Shown: piece by piece, positions 15,296 to 25,539 of the stretch
Numbering within the stretch: position 1 is the first letter of the stretch
Layout: every line of letters begins with the position of its first letter
Virus record (IMG/VR): IMGVR_UViG_3300010430_000049
Coordinates: 1-56,091 of that record
Origin: a virus
DNA: 56,091 nucleotides
Reading direction: 5' to 3' (one strand)
Made by a program: the position numbers and the translations under genes
Notes under the pieces: model-generated
The model's database searches: none
Told to the model about the DNA's origin: nothing
The model's input: the letters and a program-made list of their open reading frames with translations, nothing else

Positions 15296-18151
15296 ATGAA
15301 TACGTTGGATTTTCTCCAGCGTGTTCTGCCCACAGCAGGCGAGTACTGCAGGTTCACACTCTCCGGTAAGCGGAACCGGTTCTTCGGCGATCTGTCCGAG
15401 ATGGTGGACCACATAGCAGACCTCGACCAGCGCGGGCAGGATGCGTACTTCGCCATCTCCAGCTTCATGGACGATAGCAGTCGCCGAAACGTCAACGTGC
15501 AGGCGACAAAGGTCATCACGATCGACGTGGACTGTGGGGACGACAAACCATTCCCCACGTGGAAGGAAGGTCTGAAGGCTCTCGGCAAATTCGTCGCAGA
15601 TGCGAAGCTCCCCAAACCCCTGATCGTGCGGTCGGGCAACGGGCTGCACGTGTACTGGGTACTGGACCGGGATCTGGACCGGGACGAGTGGACCCCTCTG
15701 GCCCGGGCGATGAAAGCCGCAACCGAGTCACACAAATTCGATGTGGATCCTACGAAGACGGCTGACCCGTCGCTGGTGCTCCGCCCGGTAGGCACCCACA
15801 ACTTCAAGGACCCGACCAAGCCCAAGGAGGTGAAGGTCCTGCTCGACGGCGGCGACACCACCGTGGAGCGGATGCGCAAGGCGCTGGCCTACTTCTACAA
15901 CCCGACGGTCGCTCCGACCAAAAAGAAGAACAACGGCCTGCTGGATAGCCTCGCAGTGCAGAGCGACATGCCGCCCGCTATCGGCAGCCTCGTGGCCGAG
16001 AAGTGCCAGCAGATACAGTGGGCGAGCGAGAACCAAGAGAAGGTGTCCGAGCCGCTGTGGTACGCTCTGATCGGCGTGGCCGCGTTCTGTGAGGAGCCGG
16101 AGGAGACGGCCAAGCGGTGGAGCGAAAACCACCCGGGCTACTCCGAGAGCGCTACGCTCAAGAAGATGGAGCATTGGCGGGCCGAAGCCACTGGTCCAAC
16201 AACCTGCGCCAAGTTCGAGAGCGAGCGCCCTGTGGGGTGCAAGGGTTGCCCGTTCGCCGGGAAGATCGGGAGTCCAGCGCGTCTGGGTGTGCGGCACAAG
16301 GAGGTCGACACCAGCGCCGAGGCCCCGGAGCAGGCCGCTACCGAGGTGCAGATACCCAAGCCGTTCAAGCGGACGAGCAAGGGCATCATGGCTACCATCG
16401 ACGATACCGAGATAACCATAGCCCCGTTCGATCTGTACCCGCTCAGCTATGGGTATGACGAACACCTCGGCTACGAGGTTGCGCAGTACATGTGGGACCG
16501 CCCACATGTAGGATGGAAGGTCCTGACGCTGCGGCAAGCCTATCTGGCTGAAGGCACCTACCGGGAGTTTGTCGGAACGATCGCTGACCAAGGTATAGTT
16601 CTGGATACCAAGAGACAGACGGAGTACTTTCAGTTCATGCTACGCTCATACATGAATGAGTTGCGCAAGGTCCGCACCGTCACCAACATGTACGCCACCA
16701 TGGGGTGGAAGGAAGACAACAAGGTCTTCGTTCTGGGTGACGACCTCTACCGCTACGACAGTGCCGGCACCGTGGTGAAAGACACCATCAAACTGGCAGC
16801 ACACGTGAACCGCGCAGGTAGCGACATGTTCACGGTAAAGGGTAGCTTCGACACATGGAAGGCCGGGACCACGGCGCTCAGGAAGGGCAAGCTGTACCCG
16901 CACCAGTTTTCCATCGGTATCGGGTTCGCCTCGATCCTCATGCAGTTCACCGGCCTCAAGGGCACGACCGTGTCGTTCTACGGCCCATCCGGTAGCGGCA
17001 AGTCACTGGCACAGGTCATGCAGCAATCGGTCTGGGGCGACCCCGAGAAGCTGCACTTCCAATCCAAGTTCACTGCGAACTCGCTGTTCAACCGTTTCGG
17101 TATGTACGGCAACCTGCCCATGACGGTGGATGAGGCCACCCAGATGACCGACAAAGATGTTGGTGATTACCTGTACTGGGTCAGCCAAGGGCGGGACAAG
17201 GCCCGCCTCGACCGCGCTGCCGTAGAGAAGGCCCCGAGAGAGTGGGCGCTGTTCTCCACGCTATCTACTAACAAGCCGATCTCCAGCAAGCTGGTGTCGG
17301 CGGGCGACGAAGCGGATGCACAGCTTGCGCGTCTGCTAGAGCTGCGGGTCGACCCTTCGCCAGTGTTCGCAAAAGGTACCGACGCCGGTCGGAAACTCCA
17401 CCGGCTGTTTACCGAGAACTACGGCCATGCCGGACGCGTGTTCGTCCAACGCATCATGGAGATCGGGGAAGCCGGTATCCGCGCCATGATCGCTCAGGCC
17501 ATGGACGATTTCGTCAAGGAGTATGGCAAGCGGTTCACAGGTGTTGAGAGATACTGGGAAGTGTCGATCGTACTCGTGGATCTCGCCCTGCGGCTGGCCC
17601 ATGAATGGGGCCTGATCGATTACCAGCGTGGCGCGTGCATACGCTGGGCCCTGAGCCAGCTCGACGACATGCGCGAGATCGTCGAGGAAAACCACATGGA
17701 TGTGTTCGACCTTCTGGCACGGTACGTCAACGAACACATACGCAATACGCTGCTGGTGTACCACGACCCGGGTAAGGACCCGCATGTGAACCGGGAGCTA
17801 CTGCCCTCTGGACCGATCCGGGTGCGCATCGACGGCTACCGCCGTGCCGGGTCTGACAAACTGGTCTCCGGAACCATGCTCCTAGAGCGCACGCACTTCC
17901 GTCAGTGGTTCGCAAAGCACGGCGGAAACCCACGCGAGCTCATTACGCAGCTCATCATCGACAAGGCGGACAGGACCCCGACATCCAAGAAGGCATCGCT
18001 CGGGAAGAACGCGCCGATCTCGCCCCCGCAGTGCTACGTCATCGGCGTAGACCTCAACCACCCACGGCTGGTGTCGATCCTCGAAGGTGTCGAGCGGAAG
18101 CAGGAGAACGTCAACCTCGGCACCGTGGTCGACCTGTCTGTGAGGCGCTGA
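15296..18151 (+). CDS. Primase-helicase, AEP-like primase plus superfamily helicase
   Basis: 951 residues. The N-terminal domain has DVD (77-79), then SGNGLHVYW with His118, then a third acidic region near 150-165, matching archaeo-eukaryotic/RepB-type primases. A middle segment has cysteines near PVGCKGCPF that may bind zinc. The C-terminal helicase, DUF927-like, has Walker A GPSGSGKS (563-570) and DEATQM after it. It synthesises primers and unwinds DNA for the family A polymerase. It is the last gene of the early block and meets the late block head-on. Confidence 0.85.
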   Translation: MNTLDFLQRVLPTAGEYCRFTLSGKRNRFFGDLSEMVDHIADLDQRGQDAYFAISSFMDDSSRRNVNVQATKVITIDVDCGDDKPFPTWKEGLKALGKFVADAKLPKPLIVRSGNGLHVYWVLDRDLDRDEWTPLARAMKAATESHKFDVDPTKTADPSLVLRPVGTHNFKDPTKPKEVKVLLDGGDTTVERMRKALAYFYNPTVAPTKKKNNGLLDSLAVQSDMPPAIGSLVAEKCQQIQWASENQEKVSEPLWYALIGVAAFCEEPEETAKRWSENHPGYSESATLKKMEHWRAEATGPTTCAKFESERPVGCKGCPFAGKIGSPARLGVRHKEVDTSAEAPEQAATEVQIPKPFKRTSKGIMATIDDTEITIAPFDLYPLSYGYDEHLGYEVAQYMWDRPHVGWKVLTLRQAYLAEGTYREFVGTIADQGIVLDTKRQTEYFQFMLRSYMNELRKVRTVTNMYATMGWKEDNKVFVLGDDLYRYDSAGTVVKDTIKLAAHVNRAGSDMFTVKGSFDTWKAGTTALRKGKLYPHQFSIGIGFASILMQFTGLKGTTVSFYGPSGSGKSLAQVMQQSVWGDPEKLHFQSKFTANSLFNRFGMYGNLPMTVDEATQMTDKDVGDYLYWVSQGRDKARLDRAAVEKAPREWALFSTLSTNKPISSKLVSAGDEADAQLARLLELRVDPSPVFAKGTDAGRKLHRLFTENYGHAGRVFVQRIMEIGEAGIRAMIAQAMDDFVKEYGKRFTGVERYWEVSIVLVDLALRLAHEWGLIDYQRGACIRWALSQLDDMREIVEENHMDVFDLLARYVNEHIRNTLLVYHDPGKDPHVNRELLPSGPIRVRIDGYRRAGSDKLVSGTMLLERTHFRQWFAKHGGNPRELITQLIIDKADRTPTSKKASLGKNAPISPPQCYVIGVDLNHPRLVSILEGVERKQENVNLGTVVDLSVRR

Positions 18152-18153
18152 TC

Positions 18154-21100
18154 TTAGTAGCCTAGCAACTCGATCGCCTGTTGGTACTGTTCACGGGTGG
18201 TCTTGGGTGCATACCGCGTGGTGCGCTCTGTGGCAGTCCGGCGGGCATCCCGCAGACGGCGAAGGGCGTTCTGTTGGAAGTTCGAGATCTCCAGCCCGGT
18301 ACCCCGGGCCTCGCGGTTCCACTCGCGCACTTCCCGTACCACTTGGTTGGCCTGTGCTGTGTCGCCACGCAGGCGGGCCTGTACGTAGGCGTTGTAGAAG
18401 GCCGCCGCCATATCCCGCTGGTAGTTCGACACTCGTTGGGATACCCGGATCAGACCGTACTGCTCAGCCGCAGCGGTTGGGTAGAAGCCCAGCGCCCGAG
18501 CTATGACTTCCATGGCACTCAGTTCGTCCGAGACGATGTAGCCACGGCGATCTACAACACCACCGCTTTCGACATAGGCCAGCGCATCGGCCCAAGCCCG
18601 GACCATGGTGACAGGTGCATTCCGCGCCAATCCCTCGAGGGAGGCAGGCCGGTCGGAGAGGCCCGCCGTATAGGCAGCCCATTGACCGGCTCCAGACACT
18701 GTGCTGAGAAGCCCCTGAGCCGCGCCGGCGACAGGTCCAGCAATACTCAGAAGTTCTCTGCCTACATCGGCGCCCGGGAGGAAGATGCTGGTGCCGGGGA
18801 ACAGATCGCCCAGAGAGGTACGGCCACCCACGTCACCCGGCACTATGGCGTTCACGAGACCATTCATCAGTAGCGGTGACATGCCGGGCATGATCGAGTC
18901 AATGGCGCGGGCGATCTCCAGCCGGAGGCTTGGTGTCTTGAGGCCCAGCCGCGCTGCGACAGTGTCTGCCAAGTCCTCAAGGTCCTCCGCGAAGGGCAGA
19001 CCAGAGAGCCCGGAGAGAGCGATGAGACCCCCGAGCATCATCAGTTGGCCCTTGCGCGGTAGGTTGCGCAGAAGCTGGACCGACATCGTCGGGAAAATCT
19101 TGTACATGTAGAGGAACTGCTGCGGCCCACCGCGCCACAGGGCGGGGCGGTTCATCACGGAGTATTCACCCAGCGTATCCTCAGCCGTTTTGACCGCGAA
19201 CTCACGTGCCTCGCGCATGGCGATCTCAGGTTCTTTCCCCGCTTGGATACCACGGTCATACTGCAGGCGGTACGCGGCCAGCAGCGTGGCACGCCGCGCC
19301 GATTGTTCGGTGCGATTGAAGAACACCATCCAGCCGTCGATGAATTTCTGAGAAGCAGCGCTGGTCATGCGGCCACGAGCGGACGAGATCAGCGAGTTCG
19401 ACAGGGCCGGAATAGCCACGCCCTCCTCGATTTCGCGGGCGAGGAACAGAGCCTCATCGCTGGTCAGCCCCGCCTTGCGCAGTGCCTGCTCGTCTTGTGC
19501 CAACGATCTGTAGTACGTCGCTGTGTTCTTCTCAGCGTCCAGCGTGCCGGGCGCACCGACTTGGCGCAGCGCCTTGAACATTGCCGCTTGGGCCGGACCA
19601 AACCCGAACCCGCCACCGAAGGCCGTGCTCGGGTTATACGTCGCCAGATAGGGCAGCGTGTTGGTGCCCAATGAGATCAGGTTCAGCGCTGCCGTGGCGG
19701 GCGAAGCACCAAGCTGCATCATCGAGGTGGCGGCACGGACCTGCGAGGCCACATCACCCGAACCGAAGTCGGATTCGTCGAGGTTCTTCTGGCTCTCCAT
19801 GAAAGCCAGCGCCTTTGCTGCCTCGGAGTAGTACCGCTGGGACATACCCACGCCATCTTTATCTTCGCGCAAGGTGTTCTTGCGCTGGTAGACGTACTCA
19901 TCATAGGCGACCGCTGCCACCCGGACGGCAGCGGTCGCGTTCGGGTCGGCCAAGGCTGCTTCATACGCAGACTTCAACCGGTCCAGCTTGGCTGTGTCGT
20001 CGGCGTTCCACAGCTTGCGGGTCTGGTCGAGATTCATGTTCATCAGGCGGTCAAGGTCAGGGCGCACCACCGTCTTGGCGATAGTGGATGCGCGGGATTC
20101 GATGTGCCCCGAGATCGCCTTGGCTGCATCGGTATCGGCCCCCGGCTGAAACGTACGCTGCAACCGGTTACGCGCCCGGCTGTTCTGCCGAGTCAGAGTG
20201 ACAACCACTTCTTCCATCTTACGAGGATCGAGGTTGATACTGAAGCGGCGCAGACCAATTATGAACTCGTTGAGGTTTAGCTGCGGCGGCGCGGAGATGG
20301 CGTCCACAGCCTGCTCGGCCTTGGCCACCAGCTTCACCTTCTTCACCTTGTAGACCCGGTCGGCGCTGTCCCAGACAGCCACGTCGTGGGTGGTGCCATC
20401 GAACAACTCGTTGACACGGTCACGCAGAACCGCAGCCTCACCGACGCTGGCAATCTGGTGGTATGAAAGCTGCTGCTGGAATGTGTCCTTCATCTTGAGG
20501 ATGCGACCCGTATCTGGGTCCACGGCAGTCATGCGAACTTGGAACCGGCCCTCGCGCAGCACCGGAGTGTAGCCTGTGGCGATAGTGCGCTCTGTGAAAA
20601 ACCCGTTGTCGTTCCGCGAGATCTCGTCCACCGCGATCTCTTTGACCTTGTTCTGGACGACGAACTTCTCTTGGTCAGTGCGTGGCGAGAAGCGGGTCTT
20701 GAAGTCCTCGATGCGGGTGGTGAGGTCGTCGTGGTCGGCCTGATCGAAGTAAGTCAGCACAGCCGCATTGCGGTCGCTGCCCTTGGTGGCGATCAGGGCC
20801 GCGTTCACAGCCACGAGGAAGTCGTCCGCGTCCTTCATGGACTGCGCGTCGATGACCACCTGACCATCTTCGCTGATCGTCAGGTTGTTGGTATATAGGT
20901 CGCGGTACTTCTCGTTCATGCGCAGCAGGAACTGGCGGTCCAGCGCCGTCATCCGGTTGCCCATCGCCTCGTCGATCTCGTAAAGCTGGTTGTCCACGGT
21001 CTTGAGGTGCGCGGTGTAGTGCGCCTTGAGCAGCTCAACTTCCATCCGCTCCACCTGTTCCCGGGCGGCGACATAGGATTTCCACTCGATGCTATCTGCG

Positions 21101-24100
21101 GTGAGGTTGGGTACACCGGGGAAGCGTTCTTCGCGTGGTTGGAGGAAGGTCTCAGCGTCGATCTGGACCTTGTAGTCCGTCTCGATTGCCTTGCGCTCTG
21201 CATCCGTCTTGGCTTGTGCCGACTCGTTGTCACGCCGGGTGCGCAATTCGGCCCGCTTGGCGTCGGTCATCGGCACGTCGTCGTAGACCGTGTAGGCAAA
21301 GCCGTCACGGAACTCTTTGACGGTGCGACGACCCTGCTTGCGCAGTTCTTCCAGACGGGCTTTGTTGACCGTCGGCTCGCCATCGACAAGCTGGATCAGA
21401 CCGGGCCGACGGGCGTCGGGCTTTATGTCGAACTTCGACACAGCGTACCGCTGCGCCGCGTAGATCATGGAGTCCACGGTCTCTTTCTGGCTGCGGGTCA
21501 CACCGTCGCCAAGGCGCGTCACCCCGAGGTTCAGGCTCGGGTTGAGGTACATGGCCATCGCCTCGTTGGCCTCGTTCTTATAGCGCATTGACAGGCGATT
21601 CGCGCCGAGCACCAACTCGTAGAACTTCTTGAGGCCCGGGTTCTGCTTGGCCCGGTAGTTGGTCAGGCTGAACACGTCTGCCTTGAGCCGGTCCCAAGTA
21701 TCCGCGATGTTGCGGAAGTTGGAGATCAGCCCCTCCTTGGTATACGGCAGAGTGGACCCATCGAGATTGCCAGCGATGATACCCATACCAGACAGGGTGT
21801 TGGCCGGCGCGAAGCGGCCGGTGCCGTCCGGGTCCATTCCGCTCTCGATGCTGTGCAGGCGCTGGGCGATCGCGGCGTTGTCGAACACACCACTGGTCTC
21901 TCCATTGCGCACGTACCGACGGGCTTGGGTCACTAGGTAGCGGGCCGCATCGTCACCGAACTTCACGCCCAGCTTGTTTAGGGCGTTCTTCAGTGTGTTC
22001 CAGATGCGAGCAATCAGGCTGGTGTCCAACACGGCGGCGAAGTCCGCGAGGTATTCCTCAACCGCTTCTGCTTTGCTCAGGCCCCGGGCAGCCACGGCAG
22101 CATCGGCAGCGCTGCGCACCACCTCGCTGGTATCGTAGACGGCATCCATCAGCGAGTTGAACTGTGCCTGCGGCAGCAGCCCGCGCATACCGAAGTGCCC
22201 CATGGTTTCGTGGGCCAGCACGGCTTTCAGGTGCGCTTCATCGACGATGTTGTCGGTAAAGATCAGGACGTTGCCGTCTCCGAACGAGTACCCGGAAGCC
22301 TGTACTGTGGCGAAGTCACCTTGTGGGCGGGCCGCGTCGGCCTCGGCAAACAACTCGGGGGCCTTGCGCTGGAGCTCCTCGATATTGCGGTACACCCGCA
22401 CCTTCGGTTTGGTGGCCAACCGGGCGAGAAAGTTGCTCGTGACCAGCTTGGCTTTGCCCATCGGGATGGGGTTAGTAATAACGTTGTAGCTGGACAACTT
22501 GGTGCGCCCCGTGGCTTTACTCACCACCGGGCGGATGCCGTCAGCGTTACGCGGGCCACGGACAAAGAAGCCCGGCGAGTTCTCGTCGATGAAGCTACCC
22601 AGTGTCTCGCCTGCGTACTGCGGGTTGGTGCCCTTTATGTTGTTCCAAGCATCGCGCAGCTTCGAGCGAATCATCGGTGTCACATCGCGCAGCTTACCTG
22701 CGTTCAGGTCCTCCAGCGTCTGGACGACGATCTGGGTGTCCATGTCTGCGCCGAGCACATCCTCGGGCTTCACACTCGCATCTTTGCGCTGCGCCCTGTA
22801 CAGGTCCTTGGCCGCACGAACCTGCGTAGCGACAGCCGGATCCGCCTCCATAGCAGCGATGAAGGTATCAGCCCGCTGCTTCATAGCCTTGGTGCCGTTC
22901 TTGGCCCAGAAGAACACATCGGTCATGTTCTCCACAAACGCCTTGTCGGTCGTCGCAGTTTCAACCTCGGTAATCGCATCTTCGAGGAACGCGGCTTCGT
23001 CTGCCGCAGCGGGACCCTCTTCCGCACGCGCCACGGCTTCTGTCCCCGCAGTCGGTGTGGGTTCAACAGCGGCCTCGGGCTCCGCCGAGGTGACGGGCTC
23101 CAACTCGCGGCGACCACCACGCCCTTCTACGACTTGGACTTCCGGCTCAGGCGCAACTTCTGTCGCTACTTCTTGGGCTTCCTCGACACGCGATCCGGCA
23201 GCTTCTTGCCCTTGGGTGTCTTCGCCTCGAACTCCTTTGCCAGCTTTGGGTCCTTGGCGTAGAGTGCGCGCCTTTGCGCCTTGCTCTTGAACGGCATCCT
23301 TCTTCCTCCGTCTGAGTTTGCCACCCTTGGGCGGAGTAGGGGGTGTGGGCTCCGGTTCGGGCGCAGCCTCCGGCTCGATGATCGTCGGAGCTTCCATCAG
23401 AGGCTGCGCCCGCCCCGGGCGAACCCGACGCCGCAGGTCGTCAAACAAGGCTTGGTCTGCTGTCCCGTCAGACACGGCCTCGGACCACTGCTGCTGAGCA
23501 GTCGGGGTGAGCCTGTCGAAGGTAACACGAGAGCCTTCGGGGCGCAATTGCTCCCATGCCACTTCGGCGTCGATTAGCTGTTGACGCTCGGCTTCGCGCT
23601 GTTGTTCGGCCTGCCGCTGCGCGGCCTCGAACTCCGCCTCACGGCGGGCACGGGTGGCCGCTGCCTCCTCGGCCTGCTGGCGCAGGCGGTTCTGCGCCGC
23701 CCGACGCGCCTCAAGGATCGGCCCAAGCTGGGACGCAATCGCCGTTGGTTGTGTCGTCAGCTCCATCCGGCGCTGGCCGGCGGCCTCAAGCTCTGCCTGC
23801 GTAGCCTCTGGCGGTGCGGCGACCTCCGGGCGCGGGGCACCAGCGAGCCGCTGCCCTGTGAGACGGGCCTGCGTAGCTACGGGCACACCCGCTTCCGCCG
23901 GGGTGAACATCTCTCCTTGCCCGGGCTCGGCGCGCTGCTGGGGCAGTAGCGGCATAGGTACTACCCGCTGCTCGGGAAGCAGCTGCAGGGGTAGGGGTAA
24001 TTCAGGCTGCGTCTCTGCAGCAGTCGGTGCGGGCCTCGGCGGACCAGCGTATTCTGTCGTCGGTGCAGGCTGTACCGTGGGTACAAATAGTCCTAGCTGT

Positions 24101-25536
24101 TCGGGCCCAAGTGGCAACTCCAGCTGGGTCTCTGCAGATGCCGCAGGCTGCGGGGCCGGACCCGCATATTCAGTGCGGGGCGCGGCCTGTGCCGGCAATT
24201 CCTCAAACAACCCCAACTGCTCAGGCGTGGCCTGCGGATCGAGCGTGGCACCATTGAGGGCATCCACCGGCTGGCCGGAGTCGACGTCGCGGCGCGGCGG
24301 GGGCGGGGGTGTGTCTGTCTGAACTTCGGGTGAAGCGATCGCACCGAGCGGACCGCCCAGCAGGAAGCCAGCGCCGAAGGAGATGAGAGCCTCTTCGCCA
24401 TACTTACGCGCAAAGGCGGGGGCGATCGCCATCCAGTCGCCTTCGGTCATCAGTGCCCGCAGCTCGGGGTCGAAGGCCACACGGTCAACAACGACAGCGG
24501 TGGTCTCTGCCAGACCTTCCACGGCGCCAGCGCCTACGCCGCGAGTGATGCGGCTACCGAGCGATTTACCAGCGACATCTCCGAGCACCTGCCGGAAGGC
24601 TGGTGACAGTCCGCGCGCCAGCCACGCAGCACCGAAGGTCTGTGCGGCCGTCTTGCCAAGCGCGGCAGCGAGGATCTCGCCTTGCACACCGGAGTCAGTG
24701 ACGTCCAGATCGGGGTTGGCCTCTGCAGCCTCCCACGAAGACTGGAGCTCCATCGGCAAAATGGAGAGCGCGACACCCGCGAGTGCCCCGACAGGGCCGC
24801 CAACTGCAGCGCCCGCAAGACCGGCGCCAATTGCCGTCGCTAATGTGGGTGCCGACTGAATCGTGGCAGTGCCGATCTTGCCGGGTAGCCCTTGCTGCCC
24901 AGAGATAGCAGCCGAGCGCGCCTCTTCGGCGGGCGACAGGCCGATAGCCTCACCAAGACCGACCAGTGCCTGCCCAGCCTCCTCAGCCCCCAGCATCTGA
25001 AGGCCGCGACCGACGCCGCCGACAAGCCCCTCACCCACGTTCTGCAGACCGACGCCGATATTCCCGGCAAACCCACGCCCCTCGGAGATGGAGGAGAGAT
25101 ACCGACCATACTGGTCGGGCCTCAGCCGCCGCCAATCGGGCGCGGCCGTCTGGGGGCCTCCTTGCTGGTTGAGGAACTCGGGCGATTGTAGCGCTACATC
25201 ATACTCTTCCTCGCCGAACTCCACGCCACCGACGGAGTACCGTCCGAGCATAGGGCTGTAGAAGATGTCTAGTGGTCCTAACCGCGCCGGGGCCTCCGGG
25301 GCTGGCGCCTCCGGGGCGGCCACCTGCACAGGCGGCGCGCGCAATTCCATAGGAACAAAACCCGTCGAGGTCGACGGGGGTACAAGCCCGAGTGCTCTGT
25401 CGGCGGTGGTCGTCGTAATCTGCGACGTGCCAAGCGCAGCCCGCGCAGGATCGTAGGGCGTGCGGGGGTCGGCAGACCAACCCAACCCCATGGCCTGCAT
25501 CCTCGGATCAAAGAAGAGCGAGCTGTCTTGTGGCAC
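18154..25536 (-). CDS. Giant ejected-type virion protein with zincin motif
   Basis: 2460 residues, the last gene of the late block. The first 100 residues are unrecognised; 160-400 contain several Gly/Ala-rich hydrophobic helices; 400-860 are low complexity (Pro, Glu, Gln, Ala) with two copies of EQLGLF (440 and 480 region); HETMGH at 1109-1114 with EEYLADF about 50 residues later matches the zincin-like domain of large polyvalent phage proteins; the last 600 residues are helical with further hydrophobic segments. Such proteins are packed in the capsid and enter the host with the DNA. Whether it is a protease is not known. The stop lies 2 bp from the stop of the primase gene. Confidence 0.8.
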   Translation of the reverse strand: MPQDSSLFFDPRMQAMGLGWSADPRTPYDPARAALGTSQITTTTADRALGLVPPSTSTGFVPMELRAPPVQVAAPEAPAPEAPARLGPLDIFYSPMLGRYSVGGVEFGEEEYDVALQSPEFLNQQGGPQTAAPDWRRLRPDQYGRYLSSISEGRGFAGNIGVGLQNVGEGLVGGVGRGLQMLGAEEAGQALVGLGEAIGLSPAEEARSAAISGQQGLPGKIGTATIQSAPTLATAIGAGLAGAAVGGPVGALAGVALSILPMELQSSWEAAEANPDLDVTDSGVQGEILAAALGKTAAQTFGAAWLARGLSPAFRQVLGDVAGKSLGSRITRGVGAGAVEGLAETTAVVVDRVAFDPELRALMTEGDWMAIAPAFARKYGEEALISFGAGFLLGGPLGAIASPEVQTDTPPPPPRRDVDSGQPVDALNGATLDPQATPEQLGLFEELPAQAAPRTEYAGPAPQPAASAETQLELPLGPEQLGLFVPTVQPAPTTEYAGPPRPAPTAAETQPELPLPLQLLPEQRVVPMPLLPQQRAEPGQGEMFTPAEAGVPVATQARLTGQRLAGAPRPEVAAPPEATQAELEAAGQRRMELTTQPTAIASQLGPILEARRAAQNRLRQQAEEAAATRARREAEFEAAQRQAEQQREAERQQLIDAEVAWEQLRPEGSRVTFDRLTPTAQQQWSEAVSDGTADQALFDDLRRRVRPGRAQPLMEAPTIIEPEAAPEPEPTPPTPPKGGKLRRRKKDAVQEQGAKARTLRQGPKAGKGVRGEDTQGQEAAGSRVEEAQEVATEVAPEPEVQVVEGRGGRRELEPVTSAEPEAAVEPTPTAGTEAVARAEEGPAAADEAAFLEDAITEVETATTDKAFVENMTDVFFWAKNGTKAMKQRADTFIAAMEADPAVATQVRAAKDLYRAQRKDASVKPEDVLGADMDTQIVVQTLEDLNAGKLRDVTPMIRSKLRDAWNNIKGTNPQYAGETLGSFIDENSPGFFVRGPRNADGIRPVVSKATGRTKLSSYNVITNPIPMGKAKLVTSNFLARLATKPKVRVYRNIEELQRKAPELFAEADAARPQGDFATVQASGYSFGDGNVLIFTDNIVDEAHLKAVLAHETMGHFGMRGLLPQAQFNSLMDAVYDTSEVVRSAADAAVAARGLSKAEAVEEYLADFAAVLDTSLIARIWNTLKNALNKLGVKFGDDAARYLVTQARRYVRNGETSGVFDNAAIAQRLHSIESGMDPDGTGRFAPANTLSGMGIIAGNLDGSTLPYTKEGLISNFRNIADTWDRLKADVFSLTNYRAKQNPGLKKFYELVLGANRLSMRYKNEANEAMAMYLNPSLNLGVTRLGDGVTRSQKETVDSMIYAAQRYAVSKFDIKPDARRPGLIQLVDGEPTVNKARLEELRKQGRRTVKEFRDGFAYTVYDDVPMTDAKRAELRTRRDNESAQAKTDAERKAIETDYKVQIDAETFLQPREERFPGVPNLTADSIEWKSYVAAREQVERMEVELLKAHYTAHLKTVDNQLYEIDEAMGNRMTALDRQFLLRMNEKYRDLYTNNLTISEDGQVVIDAQSMKDADDFLVAVNAALIATKGSDRNAAVLTYFDQADHDDLTTRIEDFKTRFSPRTDQEKFVVQNKVKEIAVDEISRNDNGFFTERTIATGYTPVLREGRFQVRMTAVDPDTGRILKMKDTFQQQLSYHQIASVGEAAVLRDRVNELFDGTTHDVAVWDSADRVYKVKKVKLVAKAEQAVDAISAPPQLNLNEFIIGLRRFSINLDPRKMEEVVVTLTRQNSRARNRLQRTFQPGADTDAAKAISGHIESRASTIAKTVVRPDLDRLMNMNLDQTRKLWNADDTAKLDRLKSAYEAALADPNATAAVRVAAVAYDEYVYQRKNTLREDKDGVGMSQRYYSEAAKALAFMESQKNLDESDFGSGDVASQVRAATSMMQLGASPATAALNLISLGTNTLPYLATYNPSTAFGGGFGFGPAQAAMFKALRQVGAPGTLDAEKNTATYYRSLAQDEQALRKAGLTSDEALFLAREIEEGVAIPALSNSLISSARGRMTSAASQKFIDGWMVFFNRTEQSARRATLLAAYRLQYDRGIQAGKEPEIAMREAREFAVKTAEDTLGEYSVMNRPALWRGGPQQFLYMYKIFPTMSVQLLRNLPRKGQLMMLGGLIALSGLSGLPFAEDLEDLADTVAARLGLKTPSLRLEIARAIDSIMPGMSPLLMNGLVNAIVPGDVGGRTSLGDLFPGTSIFLPGADVGRELLSIAGPVAGAAQGLLSTVSGAGQWAAYTAGLSDRPASLEGLARNAPVTMVRAWADALAYVESGGVVDRRGYIVSDELSAMEVIARALGFYPTAAAEQYGLIRVSQRVSNYQRDMAAAFYNAYVQARLRGDTAQANQVVREVREWNREARGTGLEISNFQQNALRRLRDARRTATERTTRYAPKTTREQYQQAIELLGY

Positions 25537-25539
25537 GGC

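Noticed and set aside
22195-23290. Plus-strand frames opposite the giant virion protein
   Set aside because: No start signals or recognisable motifs; composition matches the complement of a Pro/Glu/Ala-rich coding region.
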